From positions 631,001-695,000 of the forward strand of contig NZ_CP029761.1 of NCBI RefSeq assembly GCF_006874585.1: DNA of 64,000 bases, in the 5' to 3' direction. The stretch's first letter is position 1, and each line of letters begins with the position of its first letter. Position numbers and translations under genes: made by a program. Shown here one piece after another: positions 57,443 to 64,000 of the stretch. The notes under the pieces are model-generated. The model saw only the letters and a program-made list of their open reading frames with translations, ran no database searches and was not told the origin of the DNA. The stretch comes from Sphingomonas sp. IC081 (GTDB lineage Bacteria; Pseudomonadota; Alphaproteobacteria; Sphingomonadales; Sphingomonadaceae).

Positions 57443-58321
57443 ATGGATATCGGATTCATCGGCCTTGGCGCCATGGGCAGCGCCATGGCGCGCAATCTGG
57501 CCAAGGCCGGGCACCGCGTGCGCGCGTGGAACCGCTCTGGGAACCGCTCGGGCGGCGAGCTGGAGGGCGTCGAGATGGTCGCCACCCCCGCAGAGGCTTT
57601 TGCAGGCGACGTGGTGCTGACGATGCTTTCGGAAGACGGCGCGATCCGCGAGGTGCTGCTGGACAGCGGCGTGCTGGACCGCGCCCCGAACGGAGTGACA
57701 CACCTTGTCTGCTCGACGATCTCGGTGGCCTTCGCACGCGAACTGGTGGAGCGGCACGCGGCGGCGGGCGTCGGCTATCTCTCGGCACCAGTGCTGGGGC
57801 GCCCGGATGTGGCGGCGGCGGGGCAGCTCAACGTGATCCTTGCCGGGCCTTCGGCCTTGCGCGCAGGGCTTGATCCGGTGTTCGCCGCGATTGCCGGCAA
57901 AGTCTGGGACATGGGCGAGGAGGCGCCACGCGCCAATGCCGTCAAGATCGCCTGCAACATGATGATCACCATGGCCATCGAAGGCATGGCCGAGGCGGTG
58001 GTCCTCACCGAAGGGCTGGGGGTGGAGCGCGAGGCGTTCTTCGAACTGATGCTGGGCACGCTGTTCGGCAGCCGCGTCTATCAGAACTATTCGGGCATCA
58101 TCGCGCAGGGCAAGTACGAGCCCGGCTTCAAGGCGGTGCTGGGCCTCAAGGACTTGCGCCTCGCCAAGGAACTCGCGGCTGAGACGGCGCCGGGCACACA
58201 GGGCAGCCTGCCGATGCTCGATGCCGTCCATGCGCAGATGGGCGCGACTGTCGAAGGTGGCTACGCCGCCCGCGACTGGGGCGCGATGGCGGACTACACC
58301 ATCGCCAAGGCAAAGGGCTGA
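57443..58321 (+). CDS. NAD(P)-dependent beta-hydroxyacid dehydrogenase
   Basis: A 292-residue member of the 3-hydroxyisobutyrate/6-phosphogluconate dehydrogenase superfamily. The N-terminal loop is IGFIGLGAMGSAMARNLAKAGH, the substrate-binding segment is near SAPVLGRPDVAAAGQL, and the catalytic Lys is K168 in ANAVKIACNMM. Close relatives include GLYR-like succinic semialdehyde reductases and imine reductases; the substrate cannot be assigned. It converges on ecfG. Confidence 0.88.
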   Translation: MDIGFIGLGAMGSAMARNLAKAGHRVRAWNRSGNRSGGELEGVEMVATPAEAFAGDVVLTMLSEDGAIREVLLDSGVLDRAPNGVTHLVCSTISVAFARELVERHAAAGVGYLSAPVLGRPDVAAAGQLNVILAGPSALRAGLDPVFAAIAGKVWDMGEEAPRANAVKIACNMMITMAIEGMAEAVVLTEGLGVEREAFFELMLGTLFGSRVYQNYSGIIAQGKYEPGFKAVLGLKDLRLAKELAAETAPGTQGSLPMLDAVHAQMGATVEGGYAARDWGAMADYTIAKAKG

Positions 58322-58346
58322 CGATCAGGCGTTTGTTTCCGGATTT

Positions 58347-58372
58347 CGGCCCTCTCGCAAGCGAGAGGGCCG
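58347..58372. terminator. Bidirectional hairpin between convergent genes
   Basis: CGGCCCTCTCGC and GCGAGAGGGCCG form a perfect 12-bp stem with a 2-nt spacer, placed between the dehydrogenase and the end of ecfG. It lacks a long T-run on either strand. Confidence 0.65.
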
Positions 58373-58389
58373 GTTCCGACCGCTACCCG

Positions 58390-58932
58390 TCAGTCGCGTG
58401 TGATCGGCAGGGCCGAGAGGTCGGGCTCGGCGTCCAGCATCCGGGTGAGATCGCCGCGGGCGCGGGCGACCCGGCTTTTCATCGTGCCGATCGGGCAACC
58501 GGCGATGTCCGCCGCCTCCTCGTAGCTGAAGCCGGAGGCACCGACCAGCAGCACCGCCTCGCGCCGTTCGGGGGCCAGCTTCTGAAGCGCGGCTTCCATG
58601 TCGCCGAGGTGAAGCGGGCTTTCCTGATCGGCTTCCATCACCAGCAGCCGTTCCGCTGCGCCTTCGTCGAGTTCGGTCATGCGCCGGTTCTTGCGCAGTT
58701 CGGACAAGTAATGGTTGCGCAGGATCGCGAAAGTCCAGGCACGCATGTTGGTGCCGGCGGCATAACGCTCCCGCGCGGTCCAGGCCTTGATGAGTGCCTC
58801 CTGCACAAGATCGTCGGCGAAGTCGGGGCGCCCCGAAAGACCGCGCGCAAAGGCGCGCAAGTGTGGCAGGACACCCAGAAGTTCGTCGCGGAATGCCGCT
58901 TCGGCCGGGGGGCGGCTGAGCCGTTCAGTCAT
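58390..58932 (-). CDS. ecfG: General stress response sigma factor EcfG
   Basis: A 180-residue ECF sigma factor of the EcfG (ECF15) group. Region 2 is FRDELLGVLPHLRAFARGLSGRPDFADDLVQEALIKAW...RAWTFAILRNHYLSELRK (about 14-80). Region 4 is ALQKLAPERREAVLLVGASGFSYEEAADIAGCPIGTMKSRVARAR (about 114-158). It directs transcription from GGAAC-N16/17-CGTT promoters when freed from NepR. Its ATG lies 8 bp before the end of nepR, so the two are translationally coupled. Confidence 0.95.
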   Translation of the reverse strand: MTERLSRPPAEAAFRDELLGVLPHLRAFARGLSGRPDFADDLVQEALIKAWTARERYAAGTNMRAWTFAILRNHYLSELRKNRRMTELDEGAAERLLVMEADQESPLHLGDMEAALQKLAPERREAVLLVGASGFSYEEAADIAGCPIGTMKSRVARARGDLTRMLDAEPDLSALPITRD

Positions 58933-59125
58933 CGTCGCTTCCGTCGAGCTTCTTGAGCAAGTCCTTGAAGCTGTCCGGAAGCGGTTCGTCGACCACGGAG
59001 TTGTACAGCTTCCTCAGTCCACTGGCCCAGCCCGGCTCGCCTTCGCCGGGGCGCGCGGCTCCGGTCCCGGCTTGCGGGGGCATGCCGGATGGTCCCGGCT
59101 GGCCATTGCGTGGAGACTGACTCAC
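58925..59125 (-). CDS. nepR: Anti-sigma factor NepR
   Basis: A 66-residue protein with a disordered Pro/Gly-rich N-terminus and the conserved NepR helical core GLRKLYNSVVDEPLPDSFKDLLKKL (about 36-60). NepR sequesters EcfG and is captured by phosphorylated PhyR through partner switching. It is the first gene of the nepR-ecfG operon, overlaps ecfG by 8 bp, and diverges from the histidine kinase gene. Confidence 0.95.
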   Translation of the reverse strand: MSQSPRNGQPGPSGMPPQAGTGAARPGEGEPGWASGLRKLYNSVVDEPLPDSFKDLLKKLDGSDDD

Positions 59126-59481
59126 TGCGAACTTCCTTTCGAACCGGACACTTGCGTGCTGGCTGGGAGCGGGTCAAGACCGCTGCCCCAAATGCAATTG
59201 TTTGCAGCACCGGGCTGCAAGGCAATGCCGCCCGCTTCGCCAGCCGGAAAAGGCGAGGTGCCACACGGTGTCTGGGGCGCGGGGTTGGCGGGGTTGCGGA
59301 TTAGCATCGTTTTCGCTGGAACCATCGAGAGGCTCGATGGTTCCCTCGCAAGCAAAGACTTGTCATAGAGTTTGTCCCATGGGGTGCCCTAGGGGGCGCT
59401 CATTGCGTTTCTCACGCAGTTCCAGCCGCGCATCGGGATTACGGATTTTGAAGTTTCTGAGCTTTCGGGGGAGTTTCGCCG
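59126..59481. other. Divergent nepR / kinase control region
   Basis: This 356-bp region holds no gene. It contains the GGAAC/GTTCC palindrome at 59318-59344 and a smaller TGCGT/ACGCA hairpin near 59404-59418. Promoters for nepR-ecfG (minus) and the kinase (plus) must lie here. Confidence 0.5.
59318..59344. promoter_or_regulatory. Palindromic, EcfG-like site on both strands
   Basis: GGAACCATCGAG and CTCGATGGTTCC form a perfect 12-bp dyad with a 3-nt centre. On each strand the sequence reads GGAAC-N16-GGTT, one base from the EcfG consensus. It lies between divergent nepR-ecfG and the kinase gene, so it could serve both. It can also form a hairpin. Confidence 0.5.
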
Positions 59482-61146
59482 GTGATTGACCAGGCTCTGC
59501 TCGACAGGGTCCAGAAGCAGGCGTGGTTCCACAAGTATCCGCGCGGCTGGCCGTTCCTGCTGTTCATCATCGCCTCGATTACCACGGCGGTTTCCGTGAT
59601 GGCGATCGAGCGGGCCGATCGCCAGACCCGGCGGGTCGAACTGGATCGCAACCTTGTCGAGATATCCTCCGCGCTCGAACGACGGGTGACCGAGAACATC
59701 GCGCTGCTGCGTGCCGGTGCGGCGTTGTTCGGCAGCCAGCGGGACGTCAGCGAGGAGCAGTTCCGCGCCTTTGCCGAAGACCTGCAGGGCAAGGGCAACC
59801 TCTATGGGTCGCTGGGCATGGGCTGGGCGCCGCTGGTGCCGGTCGAGCATCTGGCGGAGCTGGAAGTGGCCCAGCTGGACGGCGGCGATTTCGACTGGAT
59901 CGTTCACCCGCGGCCGGACGTCGGGCAGGAACTGGTGGCGCCGATCCTCTACATCGAGCCGCAGGACCAGCCCAATCGCGATGCCCGTGCCTACGACATG
60001 TTTTCCGATCCGGTGCGGCGCGCCGCGATGCAGCAGGCGATGAAGCTCGGCAAACCGGTGGCGTCGGGCAAGGTCCATCTCGTGCAGGACGCCGGCAGGA
60101 CGGAGGCGGCGGGTTTCCTGATCTACATGCCCGTAGTTGTCGGTGGCGGATCGTCGCGTCAGGTCAAGGGGTTTGTCTATAGCCCGTTCCGCGCCGAGAC
60201 CTTCCTCAACTCCGCCTCGGAACTCTATCGCGCCGACCAGATCGACGTGGCCATCTACGATGGAGCGGTGGCGCCCGAAAACCTGCTGGCCGAACGCCGG
60301 GCCGAGGGGCTCACCGGACCGACGATGGAGCGGCGCATCGATGTCGGCAGCCACACCTGGGTGGTCGTGATCAGCGATCGCAAGGTTGGCCTGCTGTCGG
60401 CCGCTTCGCGCATTACGCTGTTTTTCGGAGCGCTGACCTCGCTCATGGTCATGGCCATCGCGCGGTTCATCACCCGCCGCTCGGCTGAGGACCGGCGTGT
60501 GCTGGAGTGGCTGCAGGGACAGGCCGCGATCCGCAATTCCTTGACCCGCGAACTCAATCACCGCGTCAAGAACACACTGGCCAACGTGCTCTCCATTGCC
60601 GCACTGACCCGCCGCCGGGCGACCGATATCGACGACTTCACCGAGAGTCTGACTGCCCGGATTCGCGCGCTTTCGGCGACCCACGATCTGCTTTCGCAGT
60701 CGGATTGGCGCCATGCCGGACTCGGTGACGTCGTTCGTTCGGAATTGGCGCCTTATATGCAAGGCAGCGAGGGGCACGTCGAGATGTCGGGGCCGGAGAT
60801 CAGGCTGGCGCCCAATGATGCGATGTCGCTGGGACTTGCCATTCACGAACTGGCGACCAATGCGGCCAAGTACGGGGCGCTGAGCCGGCCGGAAGGGCGC
60901 ATCCACGTCCACTGGCGCCAGATTGCCTCCGACCTCGCCGAAGTCCATTGGCGCGAGGAAGGGGGGCCACCGGTCGCGGTCCCCGGCAAGCGCGGGTTCG
61001 GGCGGGACCTGATCGAGAAGATCGTTGCCCACGAACTCAAGTCCGATGTCGAGCTGGAGTTTTTGCCGGCCGGTGTCGAGTGCCGCCTGCGGGTGCCGGT
61101 GCGCACCAGCCGGGAGTTTGCCTTGCGGAACGACCGTCGCGACTAG
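59482..61146 (+). CDS. CHASE-domain HWE-family sensor histidine kinase
   Basis: A 554-residue membrane kinase: transmembrane helix 1 (about 24-42), a periplasmic CHASE-type sensor (about 60-300), helix 2 (about 311-330), a dimerization H-box with His360 (RELNHRVKNTLANVLSIAAL) and an HWE/HisKA_2 ATPase (N-box GLAIHELATNAAKYGAL with Asn460; W490-x-E492 in VHWREEGG; GFGRDLIEKIVAHEL). Kinases of this family phosphorylate PhyR in sphingomonads (PhyP/Pak type), and position in the nepR-ecfG-phyR locus supports that. GTG 59482 has GGGGGAG upstream. The TAG stop at 61144-61146 belongs to the palindromic element that follows. Confidence 0.9.
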   Translation: MIDQALLDRVQKQAWFHKYPRGWPFLLFIIASITTAVSVMAIERADRQTRRVELDRNLVEISSALERRVTENIALLRAGAALFGSQRDVSEEQFRAFAEDLQGKGNLYGSLGMGWAPLVPVEHLAELEVAQLDGGDFDWIVHPRPDVGQELVAPILYIEPQDQPNRDARAYDMFSDPVRRAAMQQAMKLGKPVASGKVHLVQDAGRTEAAGFLIYMPVVVGGGSSRQVKGFVYSPFRAETFLNSASELYRADQIDVAIYDGAVAPENLLAERRAEGLTGPTMERRIDVGSHTWVVVISDRKVGLLSAASRITLFFGALTSLMVMAIARFITRRSAEDRRVLEWLQGQAAIRNSLTRELNHRVKNTLANVLSIAALTRRRATDIDDFTESLTARIRALSATHDLLSQSDWRHAGLGDVVRSELAPYMQGSEGHVEMSGPEIRLAPNDAMSLGLAIHELATNAAKYGALSRPEGRIHVHWRQIASDLAEVHWREEGGPPVAVPGKRGFGRDLIEKIVAHELKSDVELEFLPAGVECRLRVPVRTSREFALRNDRRD

Positions 61147-61411
61147 GCTCAGGACCCATAAATCATGCCTGCGAGGCACCGGAATGGCGAACATATCGGG
61201 CCAAAGCGGCTGCCGGGCGGGCTGGTTGCCCGTCCAAAGCGGCTTTGGTTCGAGATGGAAGCCATTCCGGTGTCCCTTAGGGATTTGATCAAAATGCCCC
61301 AGCGCAGCGTCAGGAAGCCTTGAAATATGGACATATTCCCAAGCCTTCCTTCCTCGCCCCGAGGCATTTTGATTCAAACCTCGCAGGCAGGATTTATGGG
61401 TCCTGAGCCTA
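61144..61411 (+). repeat. 268-bp multi-stem palindromic element, copy 1
   Basis: 33-bp terminal arms begin TAGGCTCAGGACCCATAAAT and pair with the right end (one mismatch). Inside are further stems: CACCGGAATGGC/GCCATTCCGGTG, CCAAAG/CTTTGG around GGGCGGGC/GCCCGTCC, TCCC/GGGA, TCAAAATGCC/GGCATTTTGA, and a GGAAG..CTTG..ATAT stem. Together they give a branched fold. It is homologous, in opposite orientation, to 61921-62188 and of identical length. Its first three bases are the stop codon of the kinase gene. Frames through it look protein-like but merely follow the palindrome. Confidence 0.85.
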
Positions 61412-61419
61412 AGCGGAGT

Positions 61420-61462
61420 GGGCAAGTTCGGCAACGCCATGGTTGCCCTGCCGAACTTGTCC
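61420..61462. repeat. Inverted repeat between element 1 and the PilZ gene
   Basis: GCAAGTTCGGCA pairs with TGCCGAACTTGT (arms within 61420-61433 and 61449-61462), with an inner GGCAAC/GTTGCC alternative. A near-palindrome CAGGCGCCCAGGCGCCTG follows at 61462-61479. There is no T-run on the immediate 3' side, so the role is unclear. Confidence 0.5.
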
Positions 61463-61551
61463 AGGCGCCCAGGCGCCTGTCCGGGGCAATTTTATGATTG
61501 CTTAAGTAAAGTCGCCTAGTGTGCACAGTGACACGCAAGGGGGGCTTGTTT

Positions 61552-61923
61552 ATGGATTCGCGCGCTTGGGATCGGCAGATCGTCGAGAAGCAGGTCGATT
61601 GCCGGCTTGGTGAAACAACCGGGCGGGTGTTTCTTTATAATCTTTCGGTCGGCGGGGGCATGATCGACGTGGGATCGATGCGGATGAACGTGGGCGATTC
61701 CATCGAGATCGGGCTCGGCGGCATCCAGCGGGCTGCAGGCGAAGTCGTCTGGGCCCATGACGGCTGTGCCGGCGTGCGCTTCGCGACCGCGCTGCATGAG
61801 GCGGTGGTGCGCCATCTCGGCTTCAATCCGCCGACGATTGGTTTCGAGGAGCAGGCCCCGCGCGATCGCTTTGGCCGGATCCTGCCGCCAATCAATGCCG
61901 GTGAACGGCCCGCGCTTTATTAG
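61552..61923 (+). CDS. PilZ-like domain protein
   Basis: A 123-residue protein with a PilZ-like beta-barrel core: VDCRLGETTGRVFLYNLSVGGGMIDVGSMRMNVGDSIEIGLGGI...GEVVWAHDGCAGVRFA (about 15-85). The NLSVGGG segment corresponds to the DXSXXG c-di-GMP motif, here with Asn in place of Asp. The upstream RXXXR is not obvious (only RQIVEKQ nearby), so nucleotide binding is doubtful. I chose ATG 61552 with AGGGGGG upstream; GTG 61519 is an alternative. The TAG stop (61921-61923) is the first triplet of element 2. Confidence 0.75.
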   Translation: MDSRAWDRQIVEKQVDCRLGETTGRVFLYNLSVGGGMIDVGSMRMNVGDSIEIGLGGIQRAAGEVVWAHDGCAGVRFATALHEAVVRHLGFNPPTIGFEEQAPRDRFGRILPPINAGERPALY

Positions 61924-62188
61924 GTCGTAAACTCATAAACGGCACCATCGAGGTTTGAGGCAAAATGGCTCAGCGGCAGGAGGGAAGGCGCTGGAATATG
62001 TCGATATTTCAAGACTTCCCGATGCAGCGCTGGGCCATTTTGGGCAAACCCCGAAGGGGTGCCCAAATGGCTTCCATCTCCAACCGAAGCTGCCTTGGAC
62101 GGGCAACCAGCCCGCCCGGCGGCAACTTCGGCCCGAGCTGTTCGCCATTTGGGCGCCTCGATGGTGCCGTTTATGAGTTTACGACCTA
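61921..62188 (-). repeat. 268-bp multi-stem palindromic element, copy 2
   Basis: The terminal arms begin TAGGTCGTAAACTCATAAAC and form a perfect 33-bp inverted repeat, extending to ATTAG...CTAAT with the flanks. Read on the minus strand it aligns without gaps with copy 1 (roughly three quarters identical by eye). Many differences are paired: CGCCCAAATGGC/GCCATTTGGGCA for the second stem, CCGAAG/CTTCGG for the third, CCCC/GGGG for the fourth. The element supplies the stop codon of the PilZ gene and ends 59 bp before the end of phyR. Confidence 0.85.
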
Positions 62189-62247
62189 ATCCAGCCTGTT
62201 GATCCAGCGAAGCCGGGCGTCCCGCGCAGGGAAACCCGGCCCCTTTT

Positions 62248-63042
62248 TCAATCCAGCGGCTGGCTGGAGCGGAAGAACAATGCTTGGCTGATCGCCGCGC
62301 GCACTGTGGCTTCCTGGAACGGCTTGGTGACGAGATAAGTCGGTTCCGGTCGTTCGCCGGTGAGCAGGCGTTCGGGATAGGCAGTGATGAAGATCACCGG
62401 CACTTCGCCGAAGCGCAGCAGGTCTTCCACCGCGTCGATCCCCGAGCTGCCGTCGGCGAGCTGGATATCGGCCAGCACCAGGCCGGCAGGATTGCGCGAG
62501 AAGATCTCCACCGCTTGCTTGTGGGTAGCCGCGGTGCCGACGACATTGTGGCCCAGATCGCCGACCAGCCCTTCGAGCTGCATCGAGATCAGCGGCTCGT
62601 CTTCGATGATAAGCACATCGGTGGCGCTTTCGCTGTCGATCTCTGTCACTGCCTGGAGGACGAGCGCGTCCACGTCTTCGGGCGAGACGCCCAGGATCGT
62701 GGCGGTTTCGGCGCGTGAAAATTCCTCCACGGTGGTCAGCAGCAGGGCCTGCCGGTGGGCCGGTGCGATGCGTCCGAGCCGTTCCTGTGCGGCCTGTTCG
62801 GGGCTGCCGGCATCGCCTGTGGGGCTGGGCTGGTCCACATGGCCGGAGGCCCAGATCCGGGTGAAGGCCTTGTAGAAGGCGGCGCGGCTGCCGGCGATCT
62901 CGTCGCGCAGGGCGCGGTCGGCCAGCGCGGCCTCCAGCGTGGCACGAACATAGGCGTCGCCCGATTGCTGGGATCCGGTAAGCGCGCGTGCATAGCGGCG
63001 CAGATAAGGCAGCTGGGCGGCGATCTGGTCAGAGACGGACAT
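62248..63042 (-). CDS. phyR: General stress response regulator PhyR
   Basis: A 264-residue PhyR. The N-terminal sigma-like output domain (about 1-132) mimics EcfG sigma2/sigma4 (LPYLRRYARALTGSQQSGDAYVRATLEAAL; RQALLLTTVEEFSRAETATILGVSPEDVDALV) and binds NepR. The C-terminal receiver (about 140-258) has the acid pocket E147-D148-E149, phosphoacceptor D192 (LADIQLADGSSGID), T220 and K240 (VTKPFQ). Phosphorylation exposes the sigma-like domain, which titrates NepR and frees EcfG. Confidence 0.97.
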   Translation of the reverse strand: MSVSDQIAAQLPYLRRYARALTGSQQSGDAYVRATLEAALADRALRDEIAGSRAAFYKAFTRIWASGHVDQPSPTGDAGSPEQAAQERLGRIAPAHRQALLLTTVEEFSRAETATILGVSPEDVDALVLQAVTEIDSESATDVLIIEDEPLISMQLEGLVGDLGHNVVGTAATHKQAVEIFSRNPAGLVLADIQLADGSSGIDAVEDLLRFGEVPVIFITAYPERLLTGERPEPTYLVTKPFQEATVRAAISQALFFRSSQPLD

Positions 63043-63189
63043 CGAATTCCTCGGCTCCTGGGAAACAGTTCCCGTTAGTCATCGTGTGCGGACACGGCAT
63101 TTTCATTTTCCGCCCGACCGGTTCCCGTGTCTGACAACCACGCCGGGGCAGGGCAACAGCAAAATTTTTTCCCATACCGGGCCAGGTCG

Positions 63190-63216
63190 GGAACCGATCG
63201 CGGGAGGCGGCGTTCC
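63190..63216. promoter_or_regulatory. EcfG promoter for an sRNA, with overlapping reverse site for phyR
   Basis: On the plus strand GGAAC (63190-63194), a 16-nt spacer and CGTT (63211-63214) match the EcfG consensus exactly. On the minus strand the same segment reads GGAAC-N16-GGTT, one base from consensus and directed at phyR about 150 bp away. It may be a bidirectional stress promoter. Confidence 0.75.
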
Positions 63217-63219
63217 AGC

Positions 63220-63316
63220 GGTATCACCACCGGCTCCCCCCCCCCGCAAACTGGTGGTGATCCGATCCCGCAGGCCTCCGCTCACCGTAACAGGTGGACG
63301 GAGGCCTCAATTTTCG
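63220..63316 (+). ncRNA. Candidate EcfG-controlled small RNA (GsrN-like architecture)
   Basis: It begins a few bases after the perfect EcfG promoter at 63190-63214. Hairpin 1 is ATCACCACC/GGTGGTGAT (63223-63231 with 63253-63261), whose loop exposes ten consecutive C (63236-63245). Hairpin 2 is AGGCCTCCG/CGGAGGCCT (63272-63280 with 63299-63307), containing an inner CACC/GGTG stem and followed by CAATTTT, an intrinsic terminator. The transcript would be about 95 nt. An EcfG promoter, a C-rich 5' loop and a 3' terminator hairpin recall Caulobacter GsrN; homology is not shown. The start coordinate is approximate. Confidence 0.6.
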
Positions 63317-63485
63317 ACGCGGATGTTTGTTCCCGCCGCTTCTTGCATTTTTTCCATAACACCGATCCTGATGCGGCGCTGGAGGGTGGCGCCGGTCTGC
63401 GTTCTGGCGTGTCCGGTTTTTGGTCATCCTCCGGTGAGTTGCTTTCCTGGTGCGGCGGGTCGTTGCGGGTGTCGGGTCTTTCCCG

Positions 63486-63511
63486 GGAACTTTCTGCAAC
63501 TTGGCCGCGTT
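63486..63511 (+). promoter_or_regulatory. EcfG promoter upstream of the second sigma factor gene
   Basis: GGAAC (63486-63490), a 17-nt spacer and CGTT (63508-63511) match the consensus exactly. It lies about 130 bp before the second ecfG-like start, implying positive feedback within the stress response. The rest of 63317-63642 shows no convincing gene. Confidence 0.8.
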
Positions 63512-63642
63512 TTCACGGCACTGATCCCGAGTGGGGAACCGCTTTGCTCGGAGCGATGGGCCAGAATAGAGGAACGGCACATCACACCCGGGCAGCGGCA
63601 GCGTGAACAAACGCTGGATGAACAGACATGGAGGGTAACCAG

Positions 63643-64000
63643 ATGCCTGCAACCACCGAGACCGTCGCCGAAGCCAAGCCGGCTCATGGGCTTGTCGCGC
63701 GGCTCGACGACCGCGACTTCAAGCGTGCGCTGGCCGAAGTCGCCCCGCACCTTCGCGCCTTTGCGCGCGGCCTGTGCGGCTGCCGCGACCGCGCCGACGA
63801 CCTTGCTCAGGAAGCGATGCTGCGGGCATGGGCCGCGCGCGATCGTTATGCCGCGGGCACCAACTTCAAGGCGTGGACTTTCACGATCCTGCGCAACCAT
63901 TTCTACAGCGAAGCGCGTCGCGCCCGATTCCATGGCGAGTACGACGAAGTTGCCGCCGAGCGTATTCTCTGTGCCGAGCCTGGCCAGGAAAGTGCGATCG
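63643..64000 (+). CDS. Second EcfG-type ECF sigma factor, partial
   Basis: The first 119 residues of an ECF sigma factor that runs off the right edge. Region 2 is FKRALAEVAPHLRAFARGLCGCRDRADDLAQEAMLRAW...FKAWTFTILRNHFYSEARRARF, very like the EcfG encoded at 58390-58932. It is therefore an EcfG paralogue, common in sphingomonads and rhizobia. I chose ATG 63643 with GGAGGG at 63630-63635; an in-frame ATG at 63628 is possible. A perfect EcfG promoter lies upstream. Region 4 is not in the window. Confidence 0.93.
   Translation, partial: MPATTETVAEAKPAHGLVARLDDRDFKRALAEVAPHLRAFARGLCGCRDRADDLAQEAMLRAWAARDRYAAGTNFKAWTFTILRNHFYSEARRARFHGEYDEVAAERILCAEPGQESAI

Noticed and set aside
61149..61367. Short ORFs of 72-74 codons in the 268-bp elements that resemble each other
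   Set aside because: The similarity follows from the homologous repeats; the frames run through paired arms in both directions and show no protein-level features.
59389..61440. A minus-strand 683-codon frame covering the kinase and element 1
   Set aside because: It is antisense to the CHASE/HWE kinase, and its start lies beyond the palindromic repeat.
63127..63606. A 159-codon plus-strand frame between phyR and the second sigma factor
   Set aside because: It runs through the sRNA candidate, its poly-C run and two EcfG promoters, has no domain, and lacks a good ribosome site.

Overview
This window is a high-GC (mid-60s % by eye) alphaproteobacterial chromosome segment, most likely from Sphingomonadales and probably Novosphingobium or a near relative. 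The evidence is a complete alphaproteobacterial general stress response locus (NepR, EcfG, PhyR, HWE kinase), the gene order of the division/cell-wall (dcw) cluster, the style of the proteins, and intergenic repeats of types I associate with sphingomonads. The genus is an inference; there is no rRNA here to confirm it.

Layout. 1-4747: the end of a VirB/Trb-type type IV secretion operon (virB4 tail, virB6, virB9, virB10, virB11). 4875-8611 (minus strand): polyphosphate genes ppk-ppx, preceded by an unusual multi-hairpin element (8744-8924). 8987-15808: a three-gene cassette of transglutaminase-like/DUF2126, circularly permuted ATP-grasp plus alpha-E, and a second transglutaminase-like protein. 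15809-16492: palindromic intergenic repeats. 16493-26384: mixed housekeeping and accessory genes: a small lipoprotein, a DUF1294 protein, a gene behind a Fur-box-like palindrome, a carboxymuconolactone-decarboxylase-like protein, a sulfotransferase, ccmAB, phhB, an acyltransferase, an AlkA-type glycosylase, a ferredoxin, cysK and a GldG/DUF4350-like lipoprotein.

26758-45832: an uninterrupted dcw cluster, mraZ-rsmH-ftsL-ftsI-murE-murF-mraY-murD-ftsW-murG-murC-murB-ddl-ftsQ-ftsA-ftsZ, with mostly overlapping start and stop codons. A helically phased TCCC array before mraZ looks like a MraZ operator. 46064-58321: SPOR/TPR protein, YbjN, proC, a BI-1 family membrane protein, a lipoprotein, tRNA-Ala(CGC), obgE, a DMT transporter, proB, an NAD-epimerase, a GlsB-like stress protein behind an EcfG promoter, an Fe/Mn superoxide dismutase and a beta-hydroxyacid dehydrogenase, separated by several clear intrinsic terminators.

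58390-64000: the general stress response locus. nepR-ecfG are on the minus strand, diverging from a CHASE/HWE histidine kinase. After the kinase come a PilZ protein, phyR (minus) and a second EcfG-type sigma factor that runs off the window. GGAAC-N16/17-CGTT sites occur at 56121, 63190 and 63486. The 63190 promoter is followed by a two-hairpin, C-rich-loop, terminator-ended segment that looks like an EcfG-controlled small RNA. Two 268-bp multi-stem palindromic elements in opposite orientations (61144-61411 and 61921-62188) bracket the PilZ gene. They differ in sequence but keep their base pairing, and they supply the stop codons of the kinase and PilZ genes. The stress sRNA candidate and the covarying 268-bp elements are the most interesting things in the window.
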